A stretch of DNA of 64,000 bases, taken from contig JAUQQO010000018.1 in assembly GCA_030549795.1 (NCBI GenBank), forward strand, positions 1 to 64,000. The letters are read 5' to 3'. The notes beneath the pieces were generated by a model that worked only from the letters and a program-made list of their open reading frames with translations, ran no database searches and was not told the origin of the DNA. How positions within the stretch are numbered: the stretch's first letter is position 1; every line of letters begins with the position of its first letter. Shown here in pieces: positions 1-11,257 of the stretch. A program made the translations under genes and the position numbers. This DNA comes from Pseudomonadota bacterium (GTDB taxonomy: Bacteria > Pseudomonadota > Alphaproteobacteria > Geminicoccales > Geminicoccaceae).

Positions 1-449
1 TTTCCGTAATGTTTGAAAGAGGTGCCGAGCGTGCCGTAGGAGAGTTCGGTCGGAGCCATCTCATGACATGCGTAGCAATTGCCTCCGACTTGGCGCTTGG
101 GATCGTCGCCCATCCGCAAGCCGTAGCCGTTGAGGGAAAGTGCTTCTCCCTTCTTCCAGTCGCCCAAAAAATTTCCGTCTGCGGGAAAGACGATGCTCGC
201 GCGCGCGAGCTCTTCGATGCGCGCGGCTACTTCGGGGGGCGGCTCGTTGCGGTATTCCGTGCACAGACGCTGTGTTTCGTCCTGATCGACGCGCGCGCGA
301 AGCTCCGGCGGCAGCTTGTCGTAGCGGAAGCCCTCGCGCACCACCTGTTCGCGCTTTTCGACCGAAATCTTAGGAAGCCCCGGGATCTCAGCGGCGATTG
401 CCGAGGCAGCCGAAAGCAGTACCGTAAGAAAGGCGAGCGACCGCAGCAT
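1..449 (-). CDS. soxX: SoxX-like monoheme cytochrome c, sulfur oxidation (partial, runs off window start)
   Basis: Reverse-strand reading from ATG at 449: MLRSLAFLTVLLSAASAIAAEIPGLPKISVEKREQVV...GNFLGDWKKGEALSLNGYGLRMGDDPKRQVGGNCYACHEM; signal peptide, CxxCH heme motif, next to soxA. Not in the ORF track because it is truncated. Confidence 0.8.
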   Translation of the reverse strand, partial: MLRSLAFLTVLLSAASAIAAEIPGLPKISVEKREQVVREGFRYDKLPPELRARVDQDETQRLCTEYRNEPPPEVAARIEELARASIVFPADGNFLGDWKKGEALSLNGYGLRMGDDPKRQVGGNCYACHEMAPTELSYGTLGTSFKHYG

Positions 450-461
450 GACCCCCTCCTT

Positions 462-1262
462 TCACCGCTTAATGCCCGGGACCTTGAGCTCGCCGCCTTC
501 GGCGTTCTTGGTGAGCCACATGATGAGGGCGACGCTGAGCTCAGACCCGTAGTCGAGATCGGGCATGCGCATCTGCCACAAACAGTCCCACATGCGATGC
601 TGCATGGTGCGCAGGGTCTCGTGTGAGACGCGGTAGGTAGGCCAGGTGGTCATGGCGCGCGCCGCATCCTCGTTGCGCGTCATATTGCCCAACTCTTGCA
701 GACGAATCCGCCTGCCGTCTTGGCTATGGCATGTGGAGCATGAAAAGTCAAAGTACGAGCTGCGCCGGTAGAAAACCGCCTCACCGAGCGCATAAGCCTC
801 TTTCTCTTTAGGATGCTCGAGAGGAATCTCAAATTTCATGCCAGATGATTTTTCAGCGACATAAGCGACCAACGCCTCCATATCGGACTGCCCGCCGCGT
901 TTGGAGAAGGCGTTCTTCTTGATGGTCGCTTCATCAAGGCCTTGCAAGTTCACCATGCACCACATCAACCGCGTTTCGAGGTCCATCACGCGGTCAGCAT
1001 CGGGGAAGTAGCGCGGCAGCCGAGCATAGGCTCCCTCGAGGACGCCGGGGCCGAGCCCGAGATCGCATTCCTCGAGCGATGCGTTTTTCGGTCCCCGCTT
1101 TTGATGCCAAAGAGCCTCTCCCCGATCGACGAAGAGATAACCAGGATTGGCGAAGGGATCGGCCAACAGACGACGATATTCTTCGACGGGATTTTCGGAC
1201 TGCGCAAGGGCCGCGCTGCCGAGAGCAACCATCCCCACCAGCGCAGCGCATAACCTCTTCAT
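462..1262 (-). CDS. soxA: SoxA, L-cysteine S-thiosulfotransferase diheme/monoheme cytochrome c subunit
   Basis: [69 protein letters not shown]...[21 protein letters not shown]; SoxA family features, CxxCH motif, adjacent soxX. Confidence 0.88.
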   Translation of the reverse strand: MKRLCAALVGMVALGSAALAQSENPVEEYRRLLADPFANPGYLFVDRGEALWHQKRGPKNASLEECDLGLGPGVLEGAYARLPRYFPDADRVMDLETRLMWCMVNLQGLDEATIKKNAFSKRGGQSDMEALVAYVAEKSSGMKFEIPLEHPKEKEAYALGEAVFYRRSSYFDFSCSTCHSQDGRRIRLQELGNMTRNEDAARAMTTWPTYRVSHETLRTMQHRMWDCLWQMRMPDLDYGSELSVALIMWLTKNAEGGELKVPGIKR

Positions 1263-1422
1263 CTGACTTCGATCCTCCCTGTCCCCGGCGGGCACCAACT
1301 ACCCACACTCTTATATGAGCGCTTACTGTTGCGCCTTCGCGTTTGCAAGAGGGCGGATCTCCCTCTGCGCGCTGTGCCGCCGCTACCGCCTGCGCTTCGC
1401 TGCCGATCGCTGAGATGCGTGC

Positions 1423-4281
1423 TCAGGCTCGTTCGCGCCGTCGCGCCGGCTCCAGGCTCGGAAGGTGGCGCGCCAGGTACCGACCGGTATGGCTTTCTGG
1501 AACGTTCGCGACGAACTCGGGCGGGCCCTCGGCGACGATGCGGCCACCGCCTGAGCCACCCTCCGGGCCGAGATCGATGATCCAGTCCGCCGTCTTGATG
1601 ACGTCCAGATTGTGCTCGATGACGATCACCGTATTTCCCTGATCCACGAGAGCGTGGAGGACTTCCAGGAGCTTTCTAATGTCTTCGAAGTGAAGTCCGG
1701 TTGTCGGCTCGTCGAGGATGTAGACGGTGCGGCCGGTCGCGCGCCGCGACAGTTCCTTGGCCAATTTGACCCGTTGCGCTTCGCCGCCGCTCAAGGTGGT
1801 CGCCGGTTGGCCGAGTCGGATGTAGCCCAAACCGACCTTGTGCAGCGTTTCGAGCTTCTGGCGCACCGCCGGCACGGCTTCAAAGAATTCGCGAGCCGTA
1901 TCCACGGTCATGTCGAGAACGTCGGCGATCGAGGCCCCCTTCCACGTCACTTCTAGAGTTTCGCGGTTGAAGCGCTTTCCCTTGCAGACATCGCAGGTCA
2001 CAAAGACATCCGGCAAAAAGTGCATTTCGATCTTGATCACCCCGTCGCCCTGACAGGCTTCGCAGCGCCCGCCCTTGACGTTGAAGCTGAAACGTCCGGG
2101 CTTGTAGCCGCGCGCGCGGGCTTCCGGCAGCTCGGCGTACCAGTCGCGGATGGGGGTGAAGGCGCCGGTATAGGTGGCGGGATTGGAGCGCGGCGTGCGG
2201 CCGATCGGCGACTGGTCGATGTCCACCACCTTATCGACCAGATCGAGACCGTGGATCGCCCGCACCTCGCCGCCTTGGACGCGCGCGCCCATGAGCCGGC
2301 GGGCGAGAGCGGGATAGAGCGTATCGACGACCAGGGACGATTTCCCCGATCCCGACACCCCGGTGACGCAGACGAACAGGCCCAAGGGGAAGCGGGCGGT
2401 GATGTCTTGCAGATTGTTGGTCCGGCAACCCTCGAGTACGAGCCAGCGATCGGGAGCCGGCTCGCGCCGACGCGCGGGCACGGGGATCCAGCGCCGACCG
2501 GAGAGATACTGGCCGGTGAGGGAGGCCGGGCTGCGCATGATGTCTTCTGGTGTGCCCTGTGCCACGATCATGCCGCCGTGCACACCGGCTCCCGGCCCCA
2601 TATCGATCACGTGGTCGGCGCGTCGGATCGCGTCCTCGTCATGTTCGACCACGATCACCGTGTTGCCGAGGTCGCGCAGCCTTTCGAGCGTGGCGAGCAA
2701 CCGATCATTGTCGCGCTGGTGCAGTCCGATCGAGGGTTCGTCCAAGACGTAGAGAACACCGGTCAGCCCGCTGCCGATCTGCGAGGCCAAGCGGATGCGC
2801 TGGCTCTCGCCACCCGAAAGGGTCCCCGAATCTCGGGCCAGGGTGAGATAATCGAGCCCGACGTCCATAAGAAAGCGCAGGCGCTCGCGGATCTCTTTGA
2901 GAATGCGGCTTGCGATCTCCTGCTGTTTGGGCGAGAGCTTGGCTGGTAGCGCGGCGAACCACGCTGCCGCCTCGCGGATCGAGAGCTCGGCCGCTTCGCC
3001 GATGTGCCGGCCATCGATCTTCACGCACAGCGCTTCGGGCTTGAGCCTGTAGCCGCGACAGGCCGGACAGGGGCTCTGCGCCATGTAGCGCTCGAGCTCT
3101 TCGCGCATCCACGCCGAATCGGTCTCGCGCCAGCGGCGTTGGAGGTTGTTGAGCACGCCTTCGAAGGGCTTGTTGGTGCGGATGGCGCGCAGCCCGTCGT
3201 CGAAGGCGAGCGGAATCGGCTCCTCGCCAGAACCATACAGGATGACCTCGCGTACCCGCTTGGGCAGCCGCCGCCAGGGTGTCTTGGGATCAACACCAAA
3301 ATGACGGCAGATCGCGACCAAGGTCTGCGTGTAATAGGGTACGGTCTGGGAGGCCCAGGGTTCGACCGCACCATCCAGGATCGACTTGTCCGGATCGGGT
3401 ACCACGAGATCGGGATCGGCGCGCAGCAGCTTGCCGAGACCATCACAACTGGGACAGGCTCCAAAAGGATTGTTGAAGCTGAACAGCCGCGGTTCGATCT
3501 CCGGCAGCGTGAACCCCGACACCGGGCAGGCGAACTTGGCCGAGAGCACGGTTCGCTCACCCGTATCGGCGTTCTCGAGCACGGCGATCTGATCAGCGAG
3601 CTCGAGCGCCGTCTCCAGGCTGTCGGCCAAGCGATTGCCGAGGTCGGGACCGAGCACGAGGCGATCGACGACGACTTCGATGTCGTGCTTTTTCTTTTTG
3701 TCCAGTTGCGGTACGTCTTCGATATCGAATAAAGTTCCGTCGATCTTCACCCGTTCGAAACCCCGCCGTTGCAGCTCCTGCAGCTCTTTGCGGTACTCTC
3801 CTTTGCGGCCGCGCACGATCGGAGCGAGAAGATACAGCCGCGTGCCCTCGGGCATGGCGAGGATGCGGTCGACCATCTGCGAGACGGTCTGCGCTTCGAT
3901 CGGCAAACCCGTGGCGGGCGAATAGGGTACGCCGACGCGCGCCCATAACAGGCGCATATAGTCGTAGATCTCGGTGACCGTACCGACGGTCGAGCGCGGA
4001 TTCTTCGAAGTGGTCTTTTGCTCGATGGAGATCGCAGGGGAAAGCCCGGTTATCAAATCGACGTCGGGTTTCTCCATGAGCTCCAGAAACTGCCGGGCAT
4101 AGGCGGAGAGCGATTCGACATATCGGCGCTGGCCCTCGGCATAAATCGTATCGAAGGCGAGCGACGACTTGCCCGAACCGGAAAGCCCGGTGATCACCAC
4201 CAGTTTGTGGCGCGGAATGTCGACATCGATGCCCTTGAGATTGTGCTCGCGGGCACCACGGATGCGAATGAACTCGTCCAT
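1423..4281 (-). CDS. uvrA: Excinuclease ABC subunit UvrA
   Basis: [65 protein letters not shown]..., two ABC ATPase domains, zinc finger Cys motifs; ORF track start extended, likely start ATG at 4281. Confidence 0.98.
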   Translation of the reverse strand: MDEFIRIRGAREHNLKGIDVDIPRHKLVVITGLSGSGKSSLAFDTIYAEGQRRYVESLSAYARQFLELMEKPDVDLITGLSPAISIEQKTTSKNPRSTVGTVTEIYDYMRLLWARVGVPYSPATGLPIEAQTVSQMVDRILAMPEGTRLYLLAPIVRGRKGEYRKELQELQRRGFERVKIDGTLFDIEDVPQLDKKKKHDIEVVVDRLVLGPDLGNRLADSLETALELADQIAVLENADTGERTVLSAKFACPVSGFTLPEIEPRLFSFNNPFGACPSCDGLGKLLRADPDLVVPDPDKSILDGAVEPWASQTVPYYTQTLVAICRHFGVDPKTPWRRLPKRVREVILYGSGEEPIPLAFDDGLRAIRTNKPFEGVLNNLQRRWRETDSAWMREELERYMAQSPCPACRGYRLKPEALCVKIDGRHIGEAAELSIREAAAWFAALPAKLSPKQQEIASRILKEIRERLRFLMDVGLDYLTLARDSGTLSGGESQRIRLASQIGSGLTGVLYVLDEPSIGLHQRDNDRLLATLERLRDLGNTVIVVEHDEDAIRRADHVIDMGPGAGVHGGMIVAQGTPEDIMRSPASLTGQYLSGRRWIPVPARRREPAPDRWLVLEGCRTNNLQDITARFPLGLFVCVTGVSGSGKSSLVVDTLYPALARRLMGARVQGGEVRAIHGLDLVDKVVDIDQSPIGRTPRSNPATYTGAFTPIRDWYAELPEARARGYKPGRFSFNVKGGRCEACQGDGVIKIEMHFLPDVFVTCDVCKGKRFNRETLEVTWKGASIADVLDMTVDTAREFFEAVPAVRQKLETLHKVGLGYIRLGQPATTLSGGEAQRVKLAKELSRRATGRTVYILDEPTTGLHFEDIRKLLEVLHALVDQGNTVIVIEHNLDVIKTADWIIDLGPEGGSGGGRIVAEGPPEFVANVPESHTGRYLARHLPSLEPARRRERA

Positions 4282-4610
4282 CGATCGCCGAAGCATCGGA
4301 GGCGGCTCGGGGATCGGGCCGCCCTTCCTGTTCTTGGGGGCACGGGAGGGCCCGGACAAGGGGTGCGGCCGACGGGCTCGCGACCGCGGCATCGCCGCAA
4401 AGGACGCGCACCACGCGCGGAAGCTCTTAACCGGCCCGTAACCTCCCGCGGCTGCCGAACCGCGCCCCTTGTGACCGCCCCACCGATGGAATCGGATCGG
4501 CGCGCTCGAACCCTACTGGCGCCGCCGCGAGCAGGCGGGCGCATCCTGGCCGTCGCCGACGGGATGGGCTTTAATCGGGGGGCGCAAGGCGCGCTTGAAG
4601 GACAAGGACC

Positions 4611-5126
4611 ATGGCCGGCAGCGTCAACAAGGTGATCCTCGTGGGCAATCTCGGTCGCGATCCCGAGGTTCGCTACACCCAGAACAACCAGAAAGTCGTA
4701 CACTTGTCCATCGCGACCTCGGAGCGCTGGAGGGATCGCACGACCAATGAACTCAGAGAAAGAACGGAATGGCACAGGGTTGTGATCTTCAACGAGAATC
4801 TCGCCGAAATTGCTGAGCGTTACCTTACGAAAGGCCGCATGGTCTACATCGAAGGAAGCTTACAGACCCGGAAATGGACCGACCAATCGGGCCAGGAACG
4901 CTACACGACCGAGATCGTCCTTCCGCGTTACCGAGGTGAACTCGTGCTCCTCGGCGGCCGCGGCGAAGCACCGGCGGAAGCGGCCTTACCGGAAGAGCCC
5001 GACTTCGCCGACCTCGAAGAACCTGCACCGATGCGCACCGTCGCCCGCGCCGCTCCCGCCCGCGCCCAGGCTCCGGCGCGCAAGCCGTCGCTTGCCGAAG
5101 AGGTCGACGACGACATCCCGTTTTGA
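4611..5126 (+). CDS. ssb: Single-stranded DNA-binding protein
   Basis: [72 protein letters not shown]...DDDIPF C-terminal tip; divergent from uvrA. Confidence 0.98.
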   Translation: MAGSVNKVILVGNLGRDPEVRYTQNNQKVVHLSIATSERWRDRTTNELRERTEWHRVVIFNENLAEIAERYLTKGRMVYIEGSLQTRKWTDQSGQERYTTEIVLPRYRGELVLLGGRGEAPAEAALPEEPDFADLEEPAPMRTVARAAPARAQAPARKPSLAEEVDDDIPF

Positions 5127-5310
5127 GGGCGGCGCGTCTTGGCAGGACGCGCGCGCGAAAGGTAGATCCTCGAGTCAGAAAAAGAAAAAATCACGCGTCC
5201 GCACCACCTCAGCAGCGCCTGTTGTTCGCGCGATCAGCGCTGCACGATTGTCGATAAAGCCGGCTCTTCAGCAATAAAAAGCGAGCGCGAGGGGAGGCTG
5301 AATAGAGAGC

Positions 5311-7782
5311 ATGGCCGCAAAGCGCACGCCCTTTCTCATCGGCCTGTTCGTGATCTGCGCGAATGTGCTGGCGTTGCAGATCCTGCAGACCCGGATCCTT
5401 TCGGTCGTGACCCATTACCATTTGGCCTTTTTCGCCATCAGCATGGCGATGCTGGGCATGACGGCCGGCGCGCTCTGGGTCCATTTCCACCCCGACACCT
5501 TCGGTATCCACCACCTTTGGGTTCAGCTCACGCGCGCTGCGGTCGGCTTTGCGATCGCGACCGCTGCTTCGATCCTGCTGCTTGTCACCTCGGTGGTCGT
5601 GGTCCATCCCCTGAACCTCTTCCTAACCGGGCTTCTCTGGCTCAAGTTGCTCGCCATTTTGGCTCCGCCCTATGTGTTCGCGGGTATTGTGGTGTCGCTC
5701 GCGCTCACCCGCAGCCCGTGGCCGGTCGGACTGGTCTACGCCGTCGATCTCGCCGGCGCGGCGAGCGGCTGTCTGCTCGTTCTCCTGCTGCTCGAATGGC
5801 TCGATGCCCTCTCGGCGGTGCTGGTGAGTGCTGCTGCCGGGGCGGTGGCAGCAGCGCTCTTTCGTGCCGCTCGTCTCGGCGAAGCGGCGGGCGCCCGAGG
5901 GTGGCTCGAAGCGACGCCACCCGTACCGTTGGCCGGGGCCCTCCTCGCGGCTGCCCTTCTCAACGCCTGGCTGCACCCACAGGCGCTCGTACCCACCATC
6001 GTGCGCGGGCACGTCGAGTACCTCGGCCCGCACGACGTCGTCGTGTGGAACTCCTTCTCGCGTATCCTTGCGCAGGGAGGCGAGGTTCGCCCGGAGCCGG
6101 CGGTGATGTGGGCCGCTTCCGCTGCGATGCCGGACCGCCGCATCGAGCAGCGGTGGGTGAATATCGACGGCGAAGCGGCGACCGTCATGTACCGCTTTGA
6201 GGGTCGTGCCGAAGAGCTCGATTTCCTGCGTTACGATCTGGTCAATTTCGCCTATGCCATCCGCAACAGCGGCCGAGCCGCGGTGATCGGGGTCGGAGGC
6301 GGGCGCGATCTCCTTTCGGCCTGGGTGCACGGCTTTCGCGACATCACCGGAGTCGAGATTAACCCGGTTTTCGTGCAGCTGTTGCAAGAGCGATTCCGAA
6401 GCTTCAACCGCGTCGTCGATTTGCCCGGGGTGCGCCTCATCGTCGATGAAGCGCGAAGCTGGTTCGCGAGGACCGACGAGCAGTTCGATCTCATCCAGAT
6501 GAGCATGATCGATACCTGGGCGGCGACTGGTGCTGGAGCCTTCTCCTTGACCGAGAACGGCCTTTATACCATCGAAGGCTGGAAACGGTTCTTGGAGCGT
6601 CTTACGCCCTCGGGGATCTTCACGGTCTCGCGCTGGTACGACCCGGCCGACGTCAACGAGACGGGGCGTCTTGTGAGCCTCGCCAAGGCGACGCTCCTCG
6701 CGCTCGGTGTTCGCGCGCCCGAGCGGCACATCCTGCTCGCCGCCCACGATCGCATCGCAACGCTCATCCTCGCGCGCGAGCCGTTGGCGCCCGCCGACGT
6801 TGCCGCGCTGCATGCGCGCGCGGCGAGGTTGGGTTTCCGGGTCCTGGTCGCTCCCGACGTGCCGCCGGCCTCACCGGTGTTGGCCCACATCATGGGGGCG
6901 CCGGATCTCGAGGCGTTGCACAAGCTCGCCCGGGGTTTCCGCCTCGACCTGTCACCACCGACCGACGATCGACCTTTTTTCTTCAATCAACTGCGCATGT
7001 CGGACCCGGTCGCGATGGTGAATGCCATCCGGGCCTCGGGCACCGGCGTGATCAAAGGCAATCTTCGAGCGACGATCACACTCGCCTTGATCATTCTGCT
7101 CTCCTCATTGGTCGTATTCGTGACGATCATCGGCCCCGCGCTTCCGGCAGTGCGCCGTACCGAACCCGGTCTCGCAGTCTTGGGGACCCTCTATTTCTTG
7201 GGCATCGGCTTCGGTTTCATGTTGGTCGAGATGGCGCTTTTGCAACGGCTTTCGGTGTTCCTCGGCCATCCCGTTTACGGGCTCGCAGTCGGTCTTTTCG
7301 GGATCATCCTCGCTACCGGCTTCGGCGCCTTTCTTTCCGAGCGCGTTCGGCTCGAGCGTGGGGTTCAGCTGCTCGGCTGGGCGAGCATCCTCGCCCTTTT
7401 CCTCTTCGTTCTTCCTTTCTGGTTCGCGCGCGCCGCTTGGGCCTTCGAGAGCCAAGCACTGCCGGTGCGCGTGGGCCTGTGTCTGCTCGCGATCGGCCCG
7501 CCGGGGGTGCTCATGGGCTTCGCCTTTCCCAGCGGTATGCGGCTCGTGCAGGCGATCGACCCCGACCCGACGCCCTGGTTCTGGGCGGTCAACGGCGCAG
7601 CAGGCGTGTTAGGCGCCGGAGTCGCGGTGGCGATCGGGATCGAAGCCGGCATCGCGACCGCGTTCGCCCTCGCTGCCCTTTGCTATCTCGGCACCGGCGC
7701 GGTCGGCGCGGTTCTCGCCCGTCGCGCAGCGCGCGATCGCCAGGGCTCGGGCCTGCGCGCCGGCAGCGGGGCCACCGGTTGA
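5311..7782 (+). CDS. Polytopic membrane protein with spermidine synthase-like (SAM-dependent) central domain
   Basis: N- and C-terminal multi-TM segments flanking AAVIGVGGGRDLLSAWVHGFRDITGVEINPVFVQLL...DEARSWFARTDEQFDLIQMSMIDTWAATGAGAFSLTENGLYTIEGWKRFLERL. Confidence 0.8.
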   Translation: MAAKRTPFLIGLFVICANVLALQILQTRILSVVTHYHLAFFAISMAMLGMTAGALWVHFHPDTFGIHHLWVQLTRAAVGFAIATAASILLLVTSVVVVHPLNLFLTGLLWLKLLAILAPPYVFAGIVVSLALTRSPWPVGLVYAVDLAGAASGCLLVLLLLEWLDALSAVLVSAAAGAVAAALFRAARLGEAAGARGWLEATPPVPLAGALLAAALLNAWLHPQALVPTIVRGHVEYLGPHDVVVWNSFSRILAQGGEVRPEPAVMWAASAAMPDRRIEQRWVNIDGEAATVMYRFEGRAEELDFLRYDLVNFAYAIRNSGRAAVIGVGGGRDLLSAWVHGFRDITGVEINPVFVQLLQERFRSFNRVVDLPGVRLIVDEARSWFARTDEQFDLIQMSMIDTWAATGAGAFSLTENGLYTIEGWKRFLERLTPSGIFTVSRWYDPADVNETGRLVSLAKATLLALGVRAPERHILLAAHDRIATLILAREPLAPADVAALHARAARLGFRVLVAPDVPPASPVLAHIMGAPDLEALHKLARGFRLDLSPPTDDRPFFFNQLRMSDPVAMVNAIRASGTGVIKGNLRATITLALIILLSSLVVFVTIIGPALPAVRRTEPGLAVLGTLYFLGIGFGFMLVEMALLQRLSVFLGHPVYGLAVGLFGIILATGFGAFLSERVRLERGVQLLGWASILALFLFVLPFWFARAAWAFESQALPVRVGLCLLAIGPPGVLMGFAFPSGMRLVQAIDPDPTPWFWAVNGAAGVLGAGVAVAIGIEAGIATAFALAALCYLGTGAVGAVLARRAARDRQGSGLRAGSGATG

Positions 7783-7789
7783 AGAGGGA

Positions 7790-7990
7790 TCAGCGCTGCA
7801 ACAACCAGAAGATCAAGGAAAGCACCACGCTGATCAAAAGCGAGGTCATGAGCGGAAAATAGAAGGTGAAATTCTCCCGCTCGATCACGATATCGCCGGG
7901 CAAACGGCCGAGTCCGAGCTTGCCGAGCCAAGGCCACAGCAAGCCCAGCACGACGAGCACGAGGCCGAGGACGATCAAAAACCGCGCCAT
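7790..7990 (-). CDS. DUF2905-family small membrane protein
   Basis: MARFLIVLGLVLVVLGLLWPWLGKLGLGRLPGDIVIERENFTFYFPLMTSLLISVVLSLIFWLLQR; classic DUF2905 pattern. Confidence 0.85.
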   Translation of the reverse strand: MARFLIVLGLVLVVLGLLWPWLGKLGLGRLPGDIVIERENFTFYFPLMTSLLISVVLSLIFWLLQR

Positions 7991-8007
7991 TGCAGCGTGT
8001 CGACGGC

Positions 8008-8709
8008 TCAATGAATGTCCTCGGCCAGAGCCCAGGCGGCGGCGAGCTTGTCGACCGTGAAGTCGGGAGCGCGCGCTGCGGCGAGGATGGGCGCCTCGCG
8101 GCGCGCGCACAGCTCGATCGCCTCCGGCAGCCGCTCCGCTGCCTCGAACGGGATCACGACGGCACCGTGACGATCGGCGTGGACGAGATCGCCGTGGCGA
8201 ACGCTCATCCCGTGCACCTCGACGTCGACCGCGAAGGCTTCGATGTGGACCCAGGCATGGCTCGGAACGACCGAGCCAGCGAGGAGCTGGAATCCCGGTG
8301 CGAGCTGCGAAAGATCGCGCATCGAACCGTTGGTGACACAGCCAAGACAGCCGAGTCCCTTGTGGACCGCGGTGTTGACCTCGCCCCAAAACGCGCCGAA
8401 GCCGGGCGGGTCGTCGAGATCCTGGATGACCACCACGGTCGGAGCCTCGGGCGTGGCCGCGACATAACGATAATAATCGAGGCGGAGTTGCTTCATCGCC
8501 GCAGCCGAGCGCGACGTCGGCTCGCGCGCGCGAATCGTAGCGGTGCGCGCAAAGCCGACGATCGGCGCGAGCTCTGGATGCGCCACTACGAACGGGCGCG
8601 TGGTGAAGCCCTTCGCGCGTCGCTCGGGCACCACGAGCTCGAGGGCATTGCATATCGTAGGCGTATCCACGCGGCGCAGGCGAGCCAAGAGCTCCACAGT
8701 GATGGCCAT
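8008..8709 (-). CDS. RraA-family protein (4-hydroxy-4-methyl-2-oxoglutarate aldolase/oxaloacetate decarboxylase-like)
   Basis: MAITVELLARLRRVDTPTICNALELV...GAFWGEVNTAVHKGLGCLGCVTNGSMRDLSQLAPGFQLLAGSVVPSHAWVHIEAF. Confidence 0.85.
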   Translation of the reverse strand: MAITVELLARLRRVDTPTICNALELVVPERRAKGFTTRPFVVAHPELAPIVGFARTATIRAREPTSRSAAAMKQLRLDYYRYVAATPEAPTVVVIQDLDDPPGFGAFWGEVNTAVHKGLGCLGCVTNGSMRDLSQLAPGFQLLAGSVVPSHAWVHIEAFAVDVEVHGMSVRHGDLVHADRHGAVVIPFEAAERLPEAIELCARREAPILAAARAPDFTVDKLAAAWALAEDIH

Positions 8710-8727
8710 GGTTCTCCTCCCGGCGGT

Positions 8728-9816
8728 TCAGCCGAGGATCGCATCGATCTCCGAAGACGACAGTCCGACGGCGCGCGCCGCATCGAGGATCGCCTCCCAG
8801 GTCTGCGGCGAGAGCGGAATGCCATGAGCCCGTCGCTCCGCTGCCGTCATGCGTTCCTTATCGCCCGGCACCAGCACGCCGGCTTTAGGATCGATCGGTG
8901 CGGCGGAGCGGATCCAAGCGAGAAACCGGCGCACCTCGGAAAGGAAGGATCCGCGCTCCTGCGCGAGTGCTTCGGGGGCGATGTACAAGGACAGCATGCC
9001 GTTGTGGAACGGTCCGTCCGGATCGGCATTGATCCCGGAGCCGGTAAGAGCACCCGCCAACAGCTCGCAGGCTAGGGCGAGGCCACTGCCCTTGTGCTCG
9101 CCGAACGCGCGCATCGCTCCCGGACCTTTGCGCGGATCGGGGTAAGCGCCTTCTTGCGCTGGTCCATACAGGACCCGCGTGTCACCGGTGAGCCGACCGT
9201 CGGGACCGACGAGCGCATCGGGGGGGATCGGCTGGCCGCCTTGATGCGCCACAAGACATTTGCCCTCGGCCACGAGAGAGGTCGCGAAATCGAGCACGAA
9301 GGGGCGATCGTCGCCGGTTGGCACGCCGATGCAAATAGGATTGGTGGAAAAACGACGTTCGCGCGCGCCAAAGGGAGCCACGAGCAGGGAATTATAGGCG
9401 TTGACGAAGTGGAGCGAAACAAGCCCCTCTTCGATCGCGAGTTCGGCAAAATCACCGATCCGACCGAGATGGCCACTGCGGCGCAGCGCGATGAGCGCAA
9501 GACCCTGGTCTTTGGCTTTGCGACAGCCGAGTGCGCAGGCTTCGGGCCCGATGGTTTGACCAAACCCGTGATGTCCCTCGACCACCGCGAGCACGGGCGT
9601 TTCCAACACGATCTCGGCATGCCGTCCGGGGTACACGCGACCCTCGCGCAGCCAAGCGAGATAGCGCGGAACGCGGATCACGCCGTGGCTGTCGTGCCCG
9701 GTGAGATTGGCTTTGACGAGATAATGGGCGATTCGGCTCGCTTCGTCCTCGGGGCAGCCCGCCCGCAGAAAGGTCTTCGCGACGAGCCGTTCAAGCGGTT
9801 CCACGGCGACCCGCAT
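8728..9816 (-). CDS. Ldh/YlbC-family malate/L-lactate dehydrogenase-like oxidoreductase
   Basis: HDSHGVIRVPRYLAWLREGRV...VDGHHGFGQTIGPEACALGCRKAKDQGLALIALRRSGHLGRIGDFAELAIEEGLVSLHFVN. Confidence 0.88.
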   Translation of the reverse strand: MRVAVEPLERLVAKTFLRAGCPEDEASRIAHYLVKANLTGHDSHGVIRVPRYLAWLREGRVYPGRHAEIVLETPVLAVVEGHHGFGQTIGPEACALGCRKAKDQGLALIALRRSGHLGRIGDFAELAIEEGLVSLHFVNAYNSLLVAPFGARERRFSTNPICIGVPTGDDRPFVLDFATSLVAEGKCLVAHQGGQPIPPDALVGPDGRLTGDTRVLYGPAQEGAYPDPRKGPGAMRAFGEHKGSGLALACELLAGALTGSGINADPDGPFHNGMLSLYIAPEALAQERGSFLSEVRRFLAWIRSAAPIDPKAGVLVPGDKERMTAAERRAHGIPLSPQTWEAILDAARAVGLSSSEIDAILG

Positions 9817-10087
9817 GCTCGCTCTCCTGCCGGCGATGTGCCCCTATGCCTGCGATAGCCGGCACAGAGAGCGCGGTCAAAGCGCGGCCGTGCCGATGCC
9901 GCTTGCACCGCACGCGCATCCCTTCTTCCCGGCTCCGTGCGAACCCGTCATCGATGCGAACGCGACGAATGCCCTATCACCAGAGTCCGTACAAGCTTTT
10001 ACGAATTCTTCACCGTTATGCTGCACGCTCGCGCGGCGTACAGCGCGTGTGTTTCGCTCTGCATACTTAAAAGTGCGGAGGTGGTGC

Positions 10088-11257
10088 GTGCCCGAGCTGC
10101 AAGAGGAGGCCCTTTTGCCCTTGAGCACAAACCGTTCTGCGCTGCGCGCACCCGCAAATCGCGCTCCCGAACTCGCGGTGATCGTGCCGACATTCAACGA
10201 ACGCACCAATATTGGTGAGCTCTTGAGAAGGCTCTGTGCCGTGCTCGAAGGCGTGGCCTTCGAGATCGTCGTGGTCGACGACGACTCGCCCGATGGGACC
10301 GCTGAGTTGGTGCGGGAGCTCGCCGCACAAGATCCGCGCCTGCGGTGTCTTGTACGCATCGGGCGTCGCGGCCTCGCTTCGGCCTGCATCGAGGGCATGC
10401 TGTCGTCGTCGGCGCCGTACCTCGCGGTGATCGACGCCGACCTGCAACACGACGAGCGCCTTCTTCTGCAGATGCTTGAAATCCTGCGCTCCGGACAGGC
10501 CGACCTCGTGGTCGCCAGCCGCTATCTCGAAGGTCCCGAGGTTGCCGGCTGGGCGGAAGAGCGGCGGTTGTTGAGCCGCGTGGGGACCGTTCTCGCGCGC
10601 ATGTGGCCGCGCCTGCGCACGCTTCATGACCCGCTGAGCGGCTTCTTCGCCATCACCCGCACCGCCTTTGAGGCTACGGCGCGGCGGTTGTCGGGCCTCG
10701 GTTTTAAGCTTCTGCTCGACATCCTGCTCTCAGCGCCGGTCCCACTGCGCATCAAAGAGCTCCCCTATCGCTTTTCGCCGCGGCAATGGGGCGCCTCGAA
10801 ACTGGATGCCCGCGTCGCGGTCGAATTCGTCTTGCTGCTCATCGACAAGATCTTGGGCGGGCGGATCCCGCCCCGCTTCGTTCTCTTCGCGGCCGTGGGG
10901 GGACTGGGTGTCCTCGTGCATCTCGGCACGCTCGTCATCCTGCACGAATATCTCGCTGTTGCCTTCCTGCGAGCCCATACGCTTGCCACGTTCGTAGCGA
11001 TGACCTGCAACTTCGCTGTGAATAACGCGCTCACTTATCGAGATCGACGGCTGCGCGGCGTCGCTTGGTTGCGCGGCTGGCTCAGTTTTCTTTTCATCTG
11101 CTCACTTGGAGCGTTGGCCAACGTCGGCATCGCAGCCGTCGTCTTCGCTCGCGGGGAGTCTTGGCCCGTCGCCGCGCTCGCAGGAATCCTCGTAGGCGCC
11201 GTATGGAACTATGCCGTGACCTCCGTCTTTACCTGGGGTGATCGTTCAACGCCATGA
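10088..11257 (+). CDS. GT2 glycosyltransferase (dolichol-phosphate mannosyltransferase-like) fused to GtrA-type membrane domain
   Basis: ELAVIVPTFNERTNIGELLRRL...IVVVDDDSPDGTAELV...VIDADLQHDE; C-terminal four-TM GtrA-like domain FVLFAAVGGLGVLVHLGTLV...FAVNNALTYRDRR. GTG start assumed at 10088. Confidence 0.85.
   Translation: MPELQEEALLPLSTNRSALRAPANRAPELAVIVPTFNERTNIGELLRRLCAVLEGVAFEIVVVDDDSPDGTAELVRELAAQDPRLRCLVRIGRRGLASACIEGMLSSSAPYLAVIDADLQHDERLLLQMLEILRSGQADLVVASRYLEGPEVAGWAEERRLLSRVGTVLARMWPRLRTLHDPLSGFFAITRTAFEATARRLSGLGFKLLLDILLSAPVPLRIKELPYRFSPRQWGASKLDARVAVEFVLLLIDKILGGRIPPRFVLFAAVGGLGVLVHLGTLVILHEYLAVAFLRAHTLATFVAMTCNFAVNNALTYRDRRLRGVAWLRGWLSFLFICSLGALANVGIAAVVFARGESWPVAALAGILVGAVWNYAVTSVFTWGDRSTP

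Noticed and set aside
2020-2949. Long + strand ORF (309 aa) antisense to uvrA, and similar long antisense ORFs (e.g. 19436-21097 +, 14808-16112 +, 36273-37316 -)
   Set aside because: High-GC shadow ORFs. The opposite strand encodes clearly recognisable conserved proteins and the shadow translations have no domain-like features.
4282-4610. Possible shared SOS box in the divergent uvrA/ssb intergenic region
   Set aside because: No GTTC-N7-GTTC (alphaproteobacterial) or CTG-N10-CAG with a convincing E. coli-like core was seen on reading; regulation cannot be supported from sequence.
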